Shown here: one piece after another, positions 42,552-51,186 of the stretch
Layout: each line of letters starts with the position of its first letter
Numbering within the stretch: the stretch's first letter is position 1
NCBI RefSeq assembly: GCF_016863495.1
Contig: NZ_BOOZ01000025.1
Location: 62,001-126,000 of the forward strand
From: Micromonospora andamanensis
GTDB lineage: Bacteria > Actinomycetota > Actinomycetes > Mycobacteriales > Micromonosporaceae
Direction: 5' to 3'
Length of the DNA: 64,000 nucleotides
Notes under the pieces: model-generated
What the model saw: the letters and a program-made list of their open reading frames with translations, nothing else
The model's database searches: none
What the model was told of the DNA's origin: nothing
Translations under genes and position numbers: made by a program

Positions 42552-43724
42552 GTGATGCTGTACCTGACCGCCCTCAATCCGACCGACTCCGTCCTTGACG
42601 GTCTGCTGCCGGCCGCCGACGCCCTCGGCGTGCCGGTGACCGTCCTGACCGACCGGCCCGACGACTGGCCCGGCACAGTGCCGGTGCGGGGCTGCCCGGT
42701 GCGGGACCCGCGCGCCGTCACCGAGGTGGTCCGGGACGGGCCTGCCGCGGCGGGGCTGTTCTCCAACAGCGATCACCTCCAGGCCGCCACGGCGCTCGCC
42801 GCCCGCCGCCTCGGCCTGCCCGGTAAGAACCCCGAGTCGGCCCGGCGCTGCAAGGACAAGGCCGCCACCCGGCGAGCTGTCGCCGACGCCGGTCTCGACG
42901 TGGTCCACGCCCGGGTGCTCGCCCCGGAGCAACCACCGACGTTCGACATCTTTCCGGCGGTGGTGAAGCCCCGGGACGGTGTCGCCAGCGAGGATGCCTA
43001 CCTGGTGACCGACGAGGCCGACCTGGCCCGTCGGGTGACCGAGATCCGCCGTCGCCGACCGGACGCGCCGCTGGTGGTGGAGGAGTACCTGCCCGGCGAC
43101 GTCCGCACCCACGACACCCTCGGTGACGCCGACACGCTCGCCGTGCTCGGCGGCTGGCGTACCACGCTCGGCCCACCACCCACCTTCACCGAGCTGCGCC
43201 TGGAATGGGCACCGGCCGACCCGGCGACTGTCGACGGGCTGCGGGCCCAACTGGACGCGCTCGGCGTACGGTTCGGCGCGTGCCACACCGAGTTCGTCGC
43301 GCACCGGGAACGGCCCCGCCTCATCGAGGTCAACGACCGGCTGATCGGTGACCGGATGGACCTCATCCTCGCCGAACTGCTCGGGGTGCCGCTGTTCGAG
43401 TACGTCATCCGGCTGCACCTCGGCGAGCCCGTGGCCACCCTCGGTCTGCCCAACCCGACCACTGTCGGTCAGACCGCCCGGGTCGAGTACGTCTGCGCCG
43501 ACCGCGGCGGCACTCTGGTCGCCGCCCCCGGGCCCGTCGACGCGGTACGCGACGGGGTGCGACTCGGCTGCCGCCCGCTGCGGGCGGTCGGGACCACCGC
43601 CGAGCAGACCGGCACCAACCGCGACTACCTGGCCGTCCTGCACGCCATCGGGCCGGACCCGGTCACCGTCGGCCGCGCGCTCGTCGAGTTCCGCGCCGGA
43701 CTCGACTGGGTGATCGCCAGGTGA
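42552..43724 (+). CDS. ATP-grasp ligase of the siderophore locus
   Basis: 390 residues from a GTG at 42552 (ATG at 42555 equally likely). ATP-grasp layout: N-terminal Rossmann-like part (MLYLTALNPTDSVLDGLLPA, LFSNSDHLQAATALAARRLG), central NPESARRCKDKAATRRAVAD, ATP lid FPAVVKPRDGVASEDAYLVT and PLVVEEYLPGDVRTHDT, and metal-binding RPRLIEVNDRLIGDRMDLIL. It should join a carboxylate to an amine with ATP. Next to two IucA/IucC enzymes it supplies a third amide-forming activity. Overlaps the next gene by GTGA. Confidence 0.85.
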   Translation: MMLYLTALNPTDSVLDGLLPAADALGVPVTVLTDRPDDWPGTVPVRGCPVRDPRAVTEVVRDGPAAAGLFSNSDHLQAATALAARRLGLPGKNPESARRCKDKAATRRAVADAGLDVVHARVLAPEQPPTFDIFPAVVKPRDGVASEDAYLVTDEADLARRVTEIRRRRPDAPLVVEEYLPGDVRTHDTLGDADTLAVLGGWRTTLGPPPTFTELRLEWAPADPATVDGLRAQLDALGVRFGACHTEFVAHRERPRLIEVNDRLIGDRMDLILAELLGVPLFEYVIRLHLGEPVATLGLPNPTTVGQTARVEYVCADRGGTLVAAPGPVDAVRDGVRLGCRPLRAVGTTAEQTGTNRDYLAVLHAIGPDPVTVGRALVEFRAGLDWVIAR

Positions 43725-45346
43725 CCGACCCGGTAGAGCAGGACCTGTTCCGCCGGGTGCTGGACGCCCTGCTGCGCGAGGACCACCTCGGCCTGAGCAG
43801 CGGTGGCGGCCTCGTCGGCCCCGGCTGGTGGCAGGTGCCGCACCGCGCCGGCCGGTTACGCCTTCCGGTGCGTCCCGACGGCTTCCAGCACGCCGTCCGC
43901 CTCGCCCGCGCCGAGTTGCACGTGCAGCCGTCCGGTCCGGCGGAGGCCCGTCGGGTGGGCACCCTGGCGGAGCTGTTGGACCTGCTCGCGCCGCACGACG
44001 ACGCCGACGCCGAGCAGGGATGGCACGCCTTCACCGACGAATGCCGGCAGGACCTGCTCGCCCGCCTCCTGGCCACGACCACCCGGTCGCACACCTACGC
44101 CCGGGTCGCCGCCGCCCGGGTCAGCACGCCCACCGGCTTCGGCGGCGCCCTCCTCGACGACGTACTCGCCGCCCACGCCGGCCACGCCGTGTACCCCACC
44201 GACAGGTGCCGGCACGGTCTGGACGCAGACGACCTGCTCCGGTACGCACCGGAGCACGCCCCCGCGTTCACCCTCCGGTGGCTGCCCGTCCCGGCCCGGA
44301 CGCTGGAGCTGAACGGCCGACTGCCCAGCTGGTGGCCGACATCCCGCCGGGCCGGCGAGGTGCTGCTGCCGGTGCATCCGTTCACCGCCGACCGCTCGGC
44401 CCTGCCGGCGCTCGACCGGCCGGAGATCGTCGTGCGGCCCACGTTGTCGATGCGGACCGTCGCCCTGGACGGCGATACGACGACGCACCTGAAGCTGCCG
44501 CTGTCGACCGCGACCCTGGGTGCCCGCAACCGCCGTACCCTCACGCCCGACTCGCTCGGCGACGGCGCGGCGGTGGCGGCGCTGCTCGGCCGGATCGCCG
44601 CGGAGCAGCCGCGCTTCGCCGACCGGATCACGCACGCCGACGAGCGCACCTTCGGACACTGCGGCGACGACGAGCTGCGGTCCTTTCTGCTGCGCCGACT
44701 GCCCGCCGGGCTGGACCGGGCGACAGTGGTGCCGGTGGCCGCGCTCGCCGCCACGGATCCCACCGCCGGCACTGTCGCCCAGCGGGTCGGCGGCGACAAC
44801 CCGACCCGGCTGCTGGGGTCCTATCTGGATCTCCTGCTCGACTGGCACGTGTGCCTGTGGTTACGGTACGGAGTGGCGTTGGAAGCACATCCGCAGAACA
44901 TTCATCTGGTCCTGCCGGTCGACGGTCCGGTCGGACTGCTGTACAAGGACAACGACGGTGCCCGGCTCGACCCTCGGCACGCCGACCTGGTCCGGCTGCG
45001 TGACAAGCGGATGTGGATCCGCCACCCCGGGGAGTTGGCCGACATGTTCGTCACGATCACTCTCCACCTGGCGGCGGCGGCACCCCTGCTCGCCCTGGCG
45101 GAGCAGGGCGTCGCCGTGCCCTCCCCCGCCGAGGCGCTGGTGCCCCGGCTGCGCGCCGCCCGCGACAGGTGGGGCGACACACCCGACGCGCGACGGCTCG
45201 TCGACCGGCTCCTGACCGCTGACCGGTTGCCGGTGAAGGCGATGCTCACCGCCGGCACGCTGCTGCCCAAACAGCGGATCGGCTGCACCGACGTGAACAA
45301 GTTCTACCACCGCACCGGACCCAACTACCTGCGGAGCGCCTCGTGA
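43721..45346 (+). CDS. IucA/IucC family NIS siderophore synthetase (first)
   Basis: 541 residues from a GTG overlapping the ATP-grasp gene. NIS synthetase motifs in order: HPFTADRSALPALDRPEIVV (HPWQ-like), RPTLSMRTVALDGDTTTHLK (SxRT and HxKL), ATLGARNRRTL, then LRYGVALEAHPQNIHLVLPV (EAHxQN) and LLYKDNDGARLDP (RDxxG-like). The C-terminal ferric-reductase-like FhuF segment is IGCTDVNKFYHRTGPNYL. It adenylates a carboxylate such as citrate and condenses it with an amine or alcohol. Substrate cannot be read from sequence. Confidence 0.93.
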   Translation: MTDPVEQDLFRRVLDALLREDHLGLSSGGGLVGPGWWQVPHRAGRLRLPVRPDGFQHAVRLARAELHVQPSGPAEARRVGTLAELLDLLAPHDDADAEQGWHAFTDECRQDLLARLLATTTRSHTYARVAAARVSTPTGFGGALLDDVLAAHAGHAVYPTDRCRHGLDADDLLRYAPEHAPAFTLRWLPVPARTLELNGRLPSWWPTSRRAGEVLLPVHPFTADRSALPALDRPEIVVRPTLSMRTVALDGDTTTHLKLPLSTATLGARNRRTLTPDSLGDGAAVAALLGRIAAEQPRFADRITHADERTFGHCGDDELRSFLLRRLPAGLDRATVVPVAALAATDPTAGTVAQRVGGDNPTRLLGSYLDLLLDWHVCLWLRYGVALEAHPQNIHLVLPVDGPVGLLYKDNDGARLDPRHADLVRLRDKRMWIRHPGELADMFVTITLHLAAAAPLLALAEQGVAVPSPAEALVPRLRAARDRWGDTPDARRLVDRLLTADRLPVKAMLTAGTLLPKQRIGCTDVNKFYHRTGPNYLRSAS

Positions 45347-46980
45347 CGCCGCGCACGGCCGAGACCACCGCCCATCCGGCGGAACGCGCCGCCGACCGTG
45401 CCGCCGCGCACACCCTGCTCTCCTGCTACCTGCGGGAGGTCGCCGCGCCCGACGGTGCAGCCGACACCCTGGGTGGGCGTCTCCGGATCCGGTTGCCGCA
45501 TCTCGGACTGACGCTCTCCTGCCGACTGGCGCGGGTCTCCCCCGTGCTGGCGCACCGCTACGTCGGGCCGGTCCACTGTCGGCAGACGGCGGGGTCCACC
45601 CCCCGCCGCCATCCGGCCCTCCCGGAACCGCCGGCCACCGACACACCTGTCGACGGCGGGCAGCTCGCCCGGCTGCTCGCCGCCGAGCTGGCCGCCCGCA
45701 CCGGGCTGGCCAACGACGAGTTCGTCGAGCAGGTGCTCGGTAGCCGGGACGCACTGGCCGCCCTGCTGCGGCGACGCCCGCCGAGCGACCCCACCCCGAC
45801 CGGTGACCCGGTGGTGGACAGCTACGTCGACTCCGAACAGTCCCTGGTGCACGGGCACCCGCACCATCCCAGTCCGAAGTGGCGCAGTGGTGATCCGGCG
45901 AGCTGGGGTCGCTACGCGCCGGAGCTGCGCAGCACCTTCCGGCTGAGCTGGCTGGCCGTGCCCGCCGAGCTGGTGGCCGGCGACGGGCCTGTCGACGAGC
46001 TGATCGCGCCGCTGGATCCGCCGGCCGCGCCACCCGGGCACCACCTGCTGCCGGTGCACCCGTGGCAGCTGACCCTGATGCCACCGGCCGACCCGAGGTT
46101 GCGCCAGCTCGGTGCGGGCGGCGTGCCGATCCGCCCGACCGCCAGTGTGCGGACGCTCTACGCCCCCTCGGTGGACCTGTTCCTCAAGACCAGCTTGCAC
46201 GTACGCATCACCAACTGTCTGCGGAAGAACGCCAGGTACGAGTTGGCCGGGGCGGTGGCGCTCACCCGTTTCCTGGCCACAGTGCCGCTGCCGGGACGGG
46301 TCGGACTGCTCCGCGAGCCCGGCTACCGCACCGTCGACCTGCCCGGAGCTGACGAGGCGTACGGCACCATCCTGCGGACCGGGGTGTGCGAGCATCTGCG
46401 GCCGGGCGAACGGGTGGTGCTGGCGGCGGCGTTGGCCGCCGCGCCGCTGACCGTGCCGGATCCGTTCGACTGGTGGCGGGACTACGTCGAGCTGCTGGTC
46501 CCCACAGTTCTGCGACTGTGGCTCGACCATGGCGTGATTCACGAGGCGCACCTGCAGAACGTGCTCGTGGTCCTGGACCCGGACGGCCGCCCGGTGCGCC
46601 TGATCCTGCGTGACCTGGAGGGACTGAAGCTGGATCTCGGCCGGTTGGCGGCCTGGCCCGAGCGCGTGCCCCGGCAGGCCGCCTACACGCCCGCGCAGGC
46701 GGCCCGGCGCGTCATCTACTGCCTGTTCGTCAACCATCTCGCCGGGCTCGCCGGTGCGCTCGCCGACGGTCACCCCGGCGCCGAACCCCGGCTGTGGCAG
46801 ACGGTCCGGCGCGCCGTGGAGACGGCGTACACGCAGCTGGATGAGCCGGCCGAGCTGACCCCGCTGCTCGACGGCACGCCGCTGGCCGCGAAGGCAAACC
46901 TGCTGGTCCGCTGGCACCGGGCGGCTGACCAGCAGGCACCCTACGTGGCGGTGCCCAACCCGCTGGGCGGTGCCGGTTGA
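45343..46980 (+). CDS. IucA/IucC family NIS siderophore synthetase (second)
   Basis: 545 residues from a GTG overlapping the first synthetase. Motifs: SLVHGHPHHPSPKWRSG (H-G-H-P-x-H-P-x-x-K, ATP site), LLPVHPWQLTL, IRPTASVRTLYAPSVDLFLK, TSLHVRITNCLRKNARYELA, WLDHGVIHEAHLQNVLVVLD and LILRDLEGLKLD. All catalytic signatures of a full NIS synthetase are intact. Its closest pattern is the branch acting on a free citrate carboxylate, but the branch call is tentative. Overlaps the decarboxylase gene by TTGA. Confidence 0.94.
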   Translation: MTPRTAETTAHPAERAADRAAAHTLLSCYLREVAAPDGAADTLGGRLRIRLPHLGLTLSCRLARVSPVLAHRYVGPVHCRQTAGSTPRRHPALPEPPATDTPVDGGQLARLLAAELAARTGLANDEFVEQVLGSRDALAALLRRRPPSDPTPTGDPVVDSYVDSEQSLVHGHPHHPSPKWRSGDPASWGRYAPELRSTFRLSWLAVPAELVAGDGPVDELIAPLDPPAAPPGHHLLPVHPWQLTLMPPADPRLRQLGAGGVPIRPTASVRTLYAPSVDLFLKTSLHVRITNCLRKNARYELAGAVALTRFLATVPLPGRVGLLREPGYRTVDLPGADEAYGTILRTGVCEHLRPGERVVLAAALAAAPLTVPDPFDWWRDYVELLVPTVLRLWLDHGVIHEAHLQNVLVVLDPDGRPVRLILRDLEGLKLDLGRLAAWPERVPRQAAYTPAQAARRVIYCLFVNHLAGLAGALADGHPGAEPRLWQTVRRAVETAYTQLDEPAELTPLLDGTPLAAKANLLVRWHRAADQQAPYVAVPNPLGGAG

Positions 46981-48104
46981 CCCGACCGACGTACGTCTAC
47001 GATCTCGCCGCCCTGGCCACGCACGCCGCCGCCGTCCGGGCGGCGCTGCCGGACCGGGTCGAGCTGCTCTACGCGGTAAAGGCCAATCCCGACCCGGGGA
47101 TGCTGCGCACCCTCGCGGCCACTGTCGACGGTTTCGAGGCGGCCAGCCGGGGCGAGCTGCGGCATCTGGCTGCCGTGCTGCCCGACCGGCGGGTGGCCGC
47201 CTTCGCCGGACCGGGCAAGACCGACGCGGATCTCGTGGCCGCGTTGGCCGCCGACGTGCACCGGGTGCACGTCGAGTCCGCCGCCGAACTGCACCGGCTG
47301 GCCGCCCTGGCCCGGGCCGCGGGGCGTACCGTCGAGGTGCTGTTGCGGGTGAACCTGCCGGTCGCCACACCCGGCGCGGTCCTGGTGATGGGCGGGCGAC
47401 CGAGCCCGTTCGGGATGGACCCGCAGGAGGCGGTCCGGCTCGCCGCCGACCCGCCGGCCGGGGTCCGGATCCGGGGCGTGCACGCCCACCTGGCCAGCGG
47501 GCTCGACGCGGCGAGCGCCGCCGCGGTGGCGCGCGAGGTGACCGACTGGGCGGTGCGGCAGGTACGCGCCGAGGAGGTGAACGTCGGCGGCGGCATGGCC
47601 GTCGACTACGACCGTCCGGAGCGCCGGTTCGACTGGCCGGGCTACGGTCGGCTGCTCGGCGAGGTGTCGGACGCCCACCCGACGGTCCGGCTCCGGATCG
47701 AACCCGGCCGGGCCGTGGCCGTCTACTGCGGGTCGTACGTGACCGAGGTGATCGACGTGAAGCGGTCCCAGGGACGGTGGTTCGTGATCGTGGCCGGCGG
47801 CACCCACCATCTGCGTACCCCGGCGGCCAAGGGACACTCGCAGCCGTACGCGGTGGTGCCCCGGGGTGGCGACGGGCCGCGCACCGACGGCGGGCCGGTC
47901 ACGGTGGTCGGTCAGCTCTGCACCCCGAAGGACGTCCTCGCGTACGCCACCGACGGCCCCGCCATCGCGGTCGGCGACGTCCTGGTGTTCGCGATGGCCG
48001 GCGCCTACGCCTGGAACATCAGCCACCGCGACTTCCTCCTGCACGAGCCACCCGAGTTCCGGGCCGGAGATCCACTCGCCGTCGCGCATGACTGGGGTCG
48101 TTGA
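46977..48104 (+). CDS. Type III (alanine racemase-fold) PLP-dependent decarboxylase
   Basis: 375 residues from a TTG overlapping the second synthetase. Fold-type III features: VELLYAVKANPDPGMLRTLA with the PLP lysine (Lys35), VDGFEAASRGELRHLAA, GVHAHLASGLD, EEVNVGGGMAVDYDRPERRF, RLRIEPGRAVAVYCGSYVTE and the C-terminal LCTPKDVLA (catalytic Cys and Asp). It decarboxylates an amino acid or an amino-acid-citrate adduct, as SbnH does in staphyloferrin B synthesis, giving the diamine part of the siderophore. Confidence 0.92.
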   Translation: MTRPTYVYDLAALATHAAAVRAALPDRVELLYAVKANPDPGMLRTLAATVDGFEAASRGELRHLAAVLPDRRVAAFAGPGKTDADLVAALAADVHRVHVESAAELHRLAALARAAGRTVEVLLRVNLPVATPGAVLVMGGRPSPFGMDPQEAVRLAADPPAGVRIRGVHAHLASGLDAASAAAVAREVTDWAVRQVRAEEVNVGGGMAVDYDRPERRFDWPGYGRLLGEVSDAHPTVRLRIEPGRAVAVYCGSYVTEVIDVKRSQGRWFVIVAGGTHHLRTPAAKGHSQPYAVVPRGGDGPRTDGGPVTVVGQLCTPKDVLAYATDGPAIAVGDVLVFAMAGAYAWNISHRDFLLHEPPEFRAGDPLAVAHDWGR

Positions 48105-48121
48105 TCACCGTGATCCGGTGA
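48105..48121 (+). terminator. Hairpin directly after the decarboxylase gene
   Basis: TCACCG and CGGTGA form a six-pair stem with a five-base loop starting at the base after the stop codon. It could end or attenuate the biosynthetic transcript before the transport genes. No T-run follows. Confidence 0.35.
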
Positions 48122-48239
48122 CGCCCTCAGCTCGACAGGGCCGACACCCGGTGTGACGACCCTCGGCGTCACCACGTCCAAGCGGCCACGTGCCACGCCG
48201 ACCAGGTGGTGAACAACGACTCATCCGCTTTCCGCTGCC

Positions 48240-48303
48240 CTGATCTTGCTGGTAGCTTTTGCCAATACTTTGCAAGAGCCAAGTTAGTGCAGATGGAGGT
48301 GCG
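48240..48303 (+). promoter_or_regulatory. A/T-rich leader before the ferri-siderophore permease gene
   Basis: The 199-base gap after the decarboxylase ends in a locally A/T-rich stretch with TTTTGCCAA and CTTTGCAAG as imperfect direct repeats (about 48256-48274) and TTGC/GCAA in inverted order. It suggests a separate promoter with its own operator for the transport genes. It does not match the iron-box consensus. GGAGG stands just before the GTG at 48304. Confidence 0.4.
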
Positions 48304-49392
48304 GTGACCACCACCGCCCTGCCCGAGAGCCGGGCGGACCTGCTCGGCGTCGCGGCGCAGCGCCGCCGCACCGGGATCTGGCTGCTCGCGCTGACGGTCG
48401 GGCTGATCGTCACCGGGGTGATAGCGGTCGGGTCCGGCGCGATCGGCATCCCGCCGATCACGGTGGCCCGGATCATCGGGCATCAGCTCGTCGGCCTGCC
48501 CGGCCAGGTGACCTGGACCCCGGCGCAGGAAGCCATCGTCTGGCAGGTACGGCTGCCCCGGGTGCTGCTCGGCATGCTTGTCGGTGCCGGCCTGGCCGCC
48601 TGCGGGGTGGCGTTGCAGGCCATGGTGCGCAACGTGCTGGCCGACCCGTACCTGCTGGGGATCAACTCCGGGGCCTCCAGCGGCGCCGCCGCCGCGATCC
48701 TGTTCGGCGCGGGCGCCGGCTTCGGACAGTACGCCCTGTCCAGCAGCGCCTTCCTCGGCGCGCTCGGCGCGTCGCTGCTGGTCTTCCTGATCGCCCGCAG
48801 CGGCGGACGGGTGACCTCGATCCGGCTGCTGTTGTCCGGCGTCGCCGTCGGATACGCCCTCTACGCCACCACCAGCTTCCTGATCTTCGCCTCGGGCTCC
48901 GCCGAGGGGGCCCGTTCGGTGATGTTCTGGCTCCTCGGCTCCCTGGGCCTGGCCCGGTGGAACGTCCTGCTGCTGGTCGCCGCGGTCGTGCTGGGCGGCA
49001 TGATCTGCTACCTGACCGTCGTCGGCCGTCGCCTCGACGTGCTGGCCATCGGCGACGAGACCGCGCAGACCCTGGGCGTGTCACCCGACCGGTTCCGGCT
49101 CCGGCTGCTCGTGCTGGTGTCGCTGAGCGTCGGCGTGCTGGTTTCCGCCGCCGGCAGCATCGGCTTCGTCGGCCTCGTCGTGCCGCACCTGGCGCGCCGC
49201 ATCGTCGGCGCCCCGCACGTCCGGGTGGTGCCGGTGGCCGCCCTGCTCGGCGCCATCCTGCTGGTCTGGGCCGACGTGCTCGCCCGGGTGCTGCTGGCCC
49301 CGCAGGAGATCCCGATCGGCATCATCACCGCCCTGCTCGGCGCCCCCTTCCTGCTCGTCCTGATCCGCCGTCTGCACGCCACCGGCGCCTGA
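48304..49392 (+). CDS. FecCD-type ferri-siderophore ABC permease
   Basis: 362 residues from a GTG at 48304, about ten membrane helices. FecCD/BtuC signatures: QVRLPRVLLGMLVGAGLAAC, LADPYLLGINSGASSGAAAA, LLSGVAVGYALYATTSFLIF, GDETAQTLGVSPDRFRL (loop touching the ATPase) and GSIGFVGLVVPHLARRIVG. The usual importer uses two permease genes; only one is present, so a homodimeric channel is likely. Followed by the binding protein gene after 25 bases. Confidence 0.93.
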   Translation: MTTTALPESRADLLGVAAQRRRTGIWLLALTVGLIVTGVIAVGSGAIGIPPITVARIIGHQLVGLPGQVTWTPAQEAIVWQVRLPRVLLGMLVGAGLAACGVALQAMVRNVLADPYLLGINSGASSGAAAAILFGAGAGFGQYALSSSAFLGALGASLLVFLIARSGGRVTSIRLLLSGVAVGYALYATTSFLIFASGSAEGARSVMFWLLGSLGLARWNVLLLVAAVVLGGMICYLTVVGRRLDVLAIGDETAQTLGVSPDRFRLRLLVLVSLSVGVLVSAAGSIGFVGLVVPHLARRIVGAPHVRVVPVAALLGAILLVWADVLARVLLAPQEIPIGIITALLGAPFLLVLIRRLHATGA

Positions 49393-49417
49393 GCGCCAGT
49401 TGAGCCGAGGAGCACCG

Positions 49418-50404
49418 ATGAAGGCAACACGTCTCGCCGTCACCGCGACCACGTCCGCCCTGGCGTTGCTGGTCGCCGCCTGCGGCGGCGGCACCGACGA
49501 GCCGACGGCGGCCGGCCCGGGGTACCCGGTCACCGTCACCAACTGCGGCGTCGACGTGACATTCGACGCCGCGCCGGAGCGGGTCGTACTGCTCAAGAGC
49601 GCTGCGGTGCCGTACCTGCACGCGCTCGGGGTGATGGACCGGGTGACCGCCCGCGCCGGGCAGTACCCCAGGGACTACTACGACGCCGCGACCCTCACCG
49701 AATTGGACCGGATCCCGCTGCTGACCGACAAGACCGACACCAGCGGCCACCTGCAGATCTCCAAGGAGGTGGTGATCAGCCAGGAGCCTGACCTGGTGCT
49801 CGGGGAGGTCGACAACCTGTCCCGCGACACCCTCTCGGCTGTGGACATCCCGCTGCTGGAGGAGCCCGCCATGTGCCCGGGCAACACCGCCACCCCCAGC
49901 TTCGACGACATCTACCGGCAGATGGAAACCTACGGTCGGGTGTTCGGCCGCGAGGCGCAGGCGGCCACGGCGGTAGGCGCGCTCAAGGACCGGATGACTG
50001 CGGTCCAGACCGCAGCGGGTACGGCGTCGGGCCGTACCGCCGCCGTGCTGTACCCGACAATCGGCGGCGGCACCACGTACGCGTACGGCTCCGCCAGCAT
50101 GGCCCACCCGCAACTGGAGGCGGCCGGCTTCCGCAACGTCTTTGGCGACACGTCGGAGCGCGTCTTCGAGGTCACCGTCGAGGAACTGCTCGGCCGTAAC
50201 CCCGACGTGCTGATCCTGCTGTACAGCGACGGCGACCCCGCCGCGGTCGAGCAGGGTCTGACCGGACTTCCCGGCGCGGAGAAGCTCAACGCGGTCCGCA
50301 ACGGCGCGGTGATGACCCAGCTGTTCAACTTCACCGAGCCGCCGACCCCGCTGTCGATCGACGGTCTGGAGCGGATCGTGCAGCGGTTCCGGGACGACTC
50401 GTGA
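49418..50404 (+). CDS. Siderophore-binding lipoprotein (FepB/BtuF class III fold)
   Basis: 328 residues from the ATG at 49418. Lipobox LLVAAC (Cys22). The periplasmic-binding type III fold shows GVDVTFDAAPERVVLLKSAA, LHALGVMDRVTARAGQYPRD, VVISQEPDLVLGEVDNLS, a long central helix (YRQMETYGRVFGREAQAATA) and LGRNPDVLILLYSDGDPAAV. It captures the ferric siderophore and hands it to the FecCD permease. The ATPase gene start overlaps its stop (GTGA). Confidence 0.93.
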   Translation: MKATRLAVTATTSALALLVAACGGGTDEPTAAGPGYPVTVTNCGVDVTFDAAPERVVLLKSAAVPYLHALGVMDRVTARAGQYPRDYYDAATLTELDRIPLLTDKTDTSGHLQISKEVVISQEPDLVLGEVDNLSRDTLSAVDIPLLEEPAMCPGNTATPSFDDIYRQMETYGRVFGREAQAATAVGALKDRMTAVQTAAGTASGRTAAVLYPTIGGGTTYAYGSASMAHPQLEAAGFRNVFGDTSERVFEVTVEELLGRNPDVLILLYSDGDPAAVEQGLTGLPGAEKLNAVRNGAVMTQLFNFTEPPTPLSIDGLERIVQRFRDDS

Positions 50405-51186
50405 TCCAGGCGACCCAGGTTTCCTGGCGCTCTGGCACCAACCCGGTGATCGACGGGGTCAGCGTGACAGCGCGACCCGGCCGGGTCCTCGGCCTGATCG
50501 GCCCCAACGGCAGTGGCAAGACGACGTTGCTGCGGCTGCTCTACGGCGCGCTGCGCAGCGGCACCGGTCGGGTCGCCGTCGACGGTGACGACCTGACCAC
50601 GCTGCCGTCGCGGGAGGCCGCGCGCCGGCTGGCCGTGGTGGTGCAGGAGACCGGCGGCGAGACCGCCCTCACCGTGGCGGAGCTGGTGCTGCTCGGGCGT
50701 GGTCCGCACCTGAACACCTTCCAGCGCACCGGGCCGGCCGATCACCGGATCGCGGCGGAGTGCCTGACCCGGGTCGGTGCCGCCCACCTGGGGTCACGCC
50801 CGTTCGCCGGCCTCTCCGGCGGTGAACGGCAACGCGTGCTGATCGCCCGGGCGCTGGCCCAGCAGGCCACCCACCTGCTGCTCGACGAACCCACGAACCA
50901 CCTCGACATCCGCTACCAGCACGAGATCCTGCGGCTGGTGCGGGACCTCGGCACCTGTGCCGTCGTCGTCCTGCACGATCTGAACCTCGCCGCCCGCTAC
51001 TGCGACGACCTGGTGCTGCTCGGCCAGGGCGGCGTCGCCGCCGCCGGCACCGTCGCCGAGGTGCTGGACCCCGCGATACTCGAAACCGTCTACGGCATCG
51101 GCATCCAGCGTCTCGACCTCGACGGCGCGATTCACCTGCTGTACCACCCGCACGATCAGCCCGCCGTCCAAAGGAGCGCCGCATGA
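50401..51186 (+). CDS. Ferri-siderophore ABC transporter ATP-binding protein
   Basis: 261 residues. Walker A LIGPNGSGKTTLLRLLYGA, Q-loop VVVQETGGETALTVAELVLL, FepC-type GRGPHLNTFQR segment, signature LSGGERQRVLIARALA, Walker B LLLDEPTNHLDI and switch VVVLHDLNLAARYCDDLVLL. Length and the LTVAELVLLGRxPH motif identify the iron/B12 importer branch. It powers the adjacent permease; start and stop both overlap neighbours. Confidence 0.94.
   Translation: MIQATQVSWRSGTNPVIDGVSVTARPGRVLGLIGPNGSGKTTLLRLLYGALRSGTGRVAVDGDDLTTLPSREAARRLAVVVQETGGETALTVAELVLLGRGPHLNTFQRTGPADHRIAAECLTRVGAAHLGSRPFAGLSGGERQRVLIARALAQQATHLLLDEPTNHLDIRYQHEILRLVRDLGTCAVVVLHDLNLAARYCDDLVLLGQGGVAAAGTVAEVLDPAILETVYGIGIQRLDLDGAIHLLYHPHDQPAVQRSAA

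Noticed and set aside
48240-48303. Iron box before the siderophore permease
   Set aside because: The repeats TTTTGCCAA/CTTTGCAAG do not fit the TTAGGTTAG-type consensus; kept only as an unassigned leader motif.
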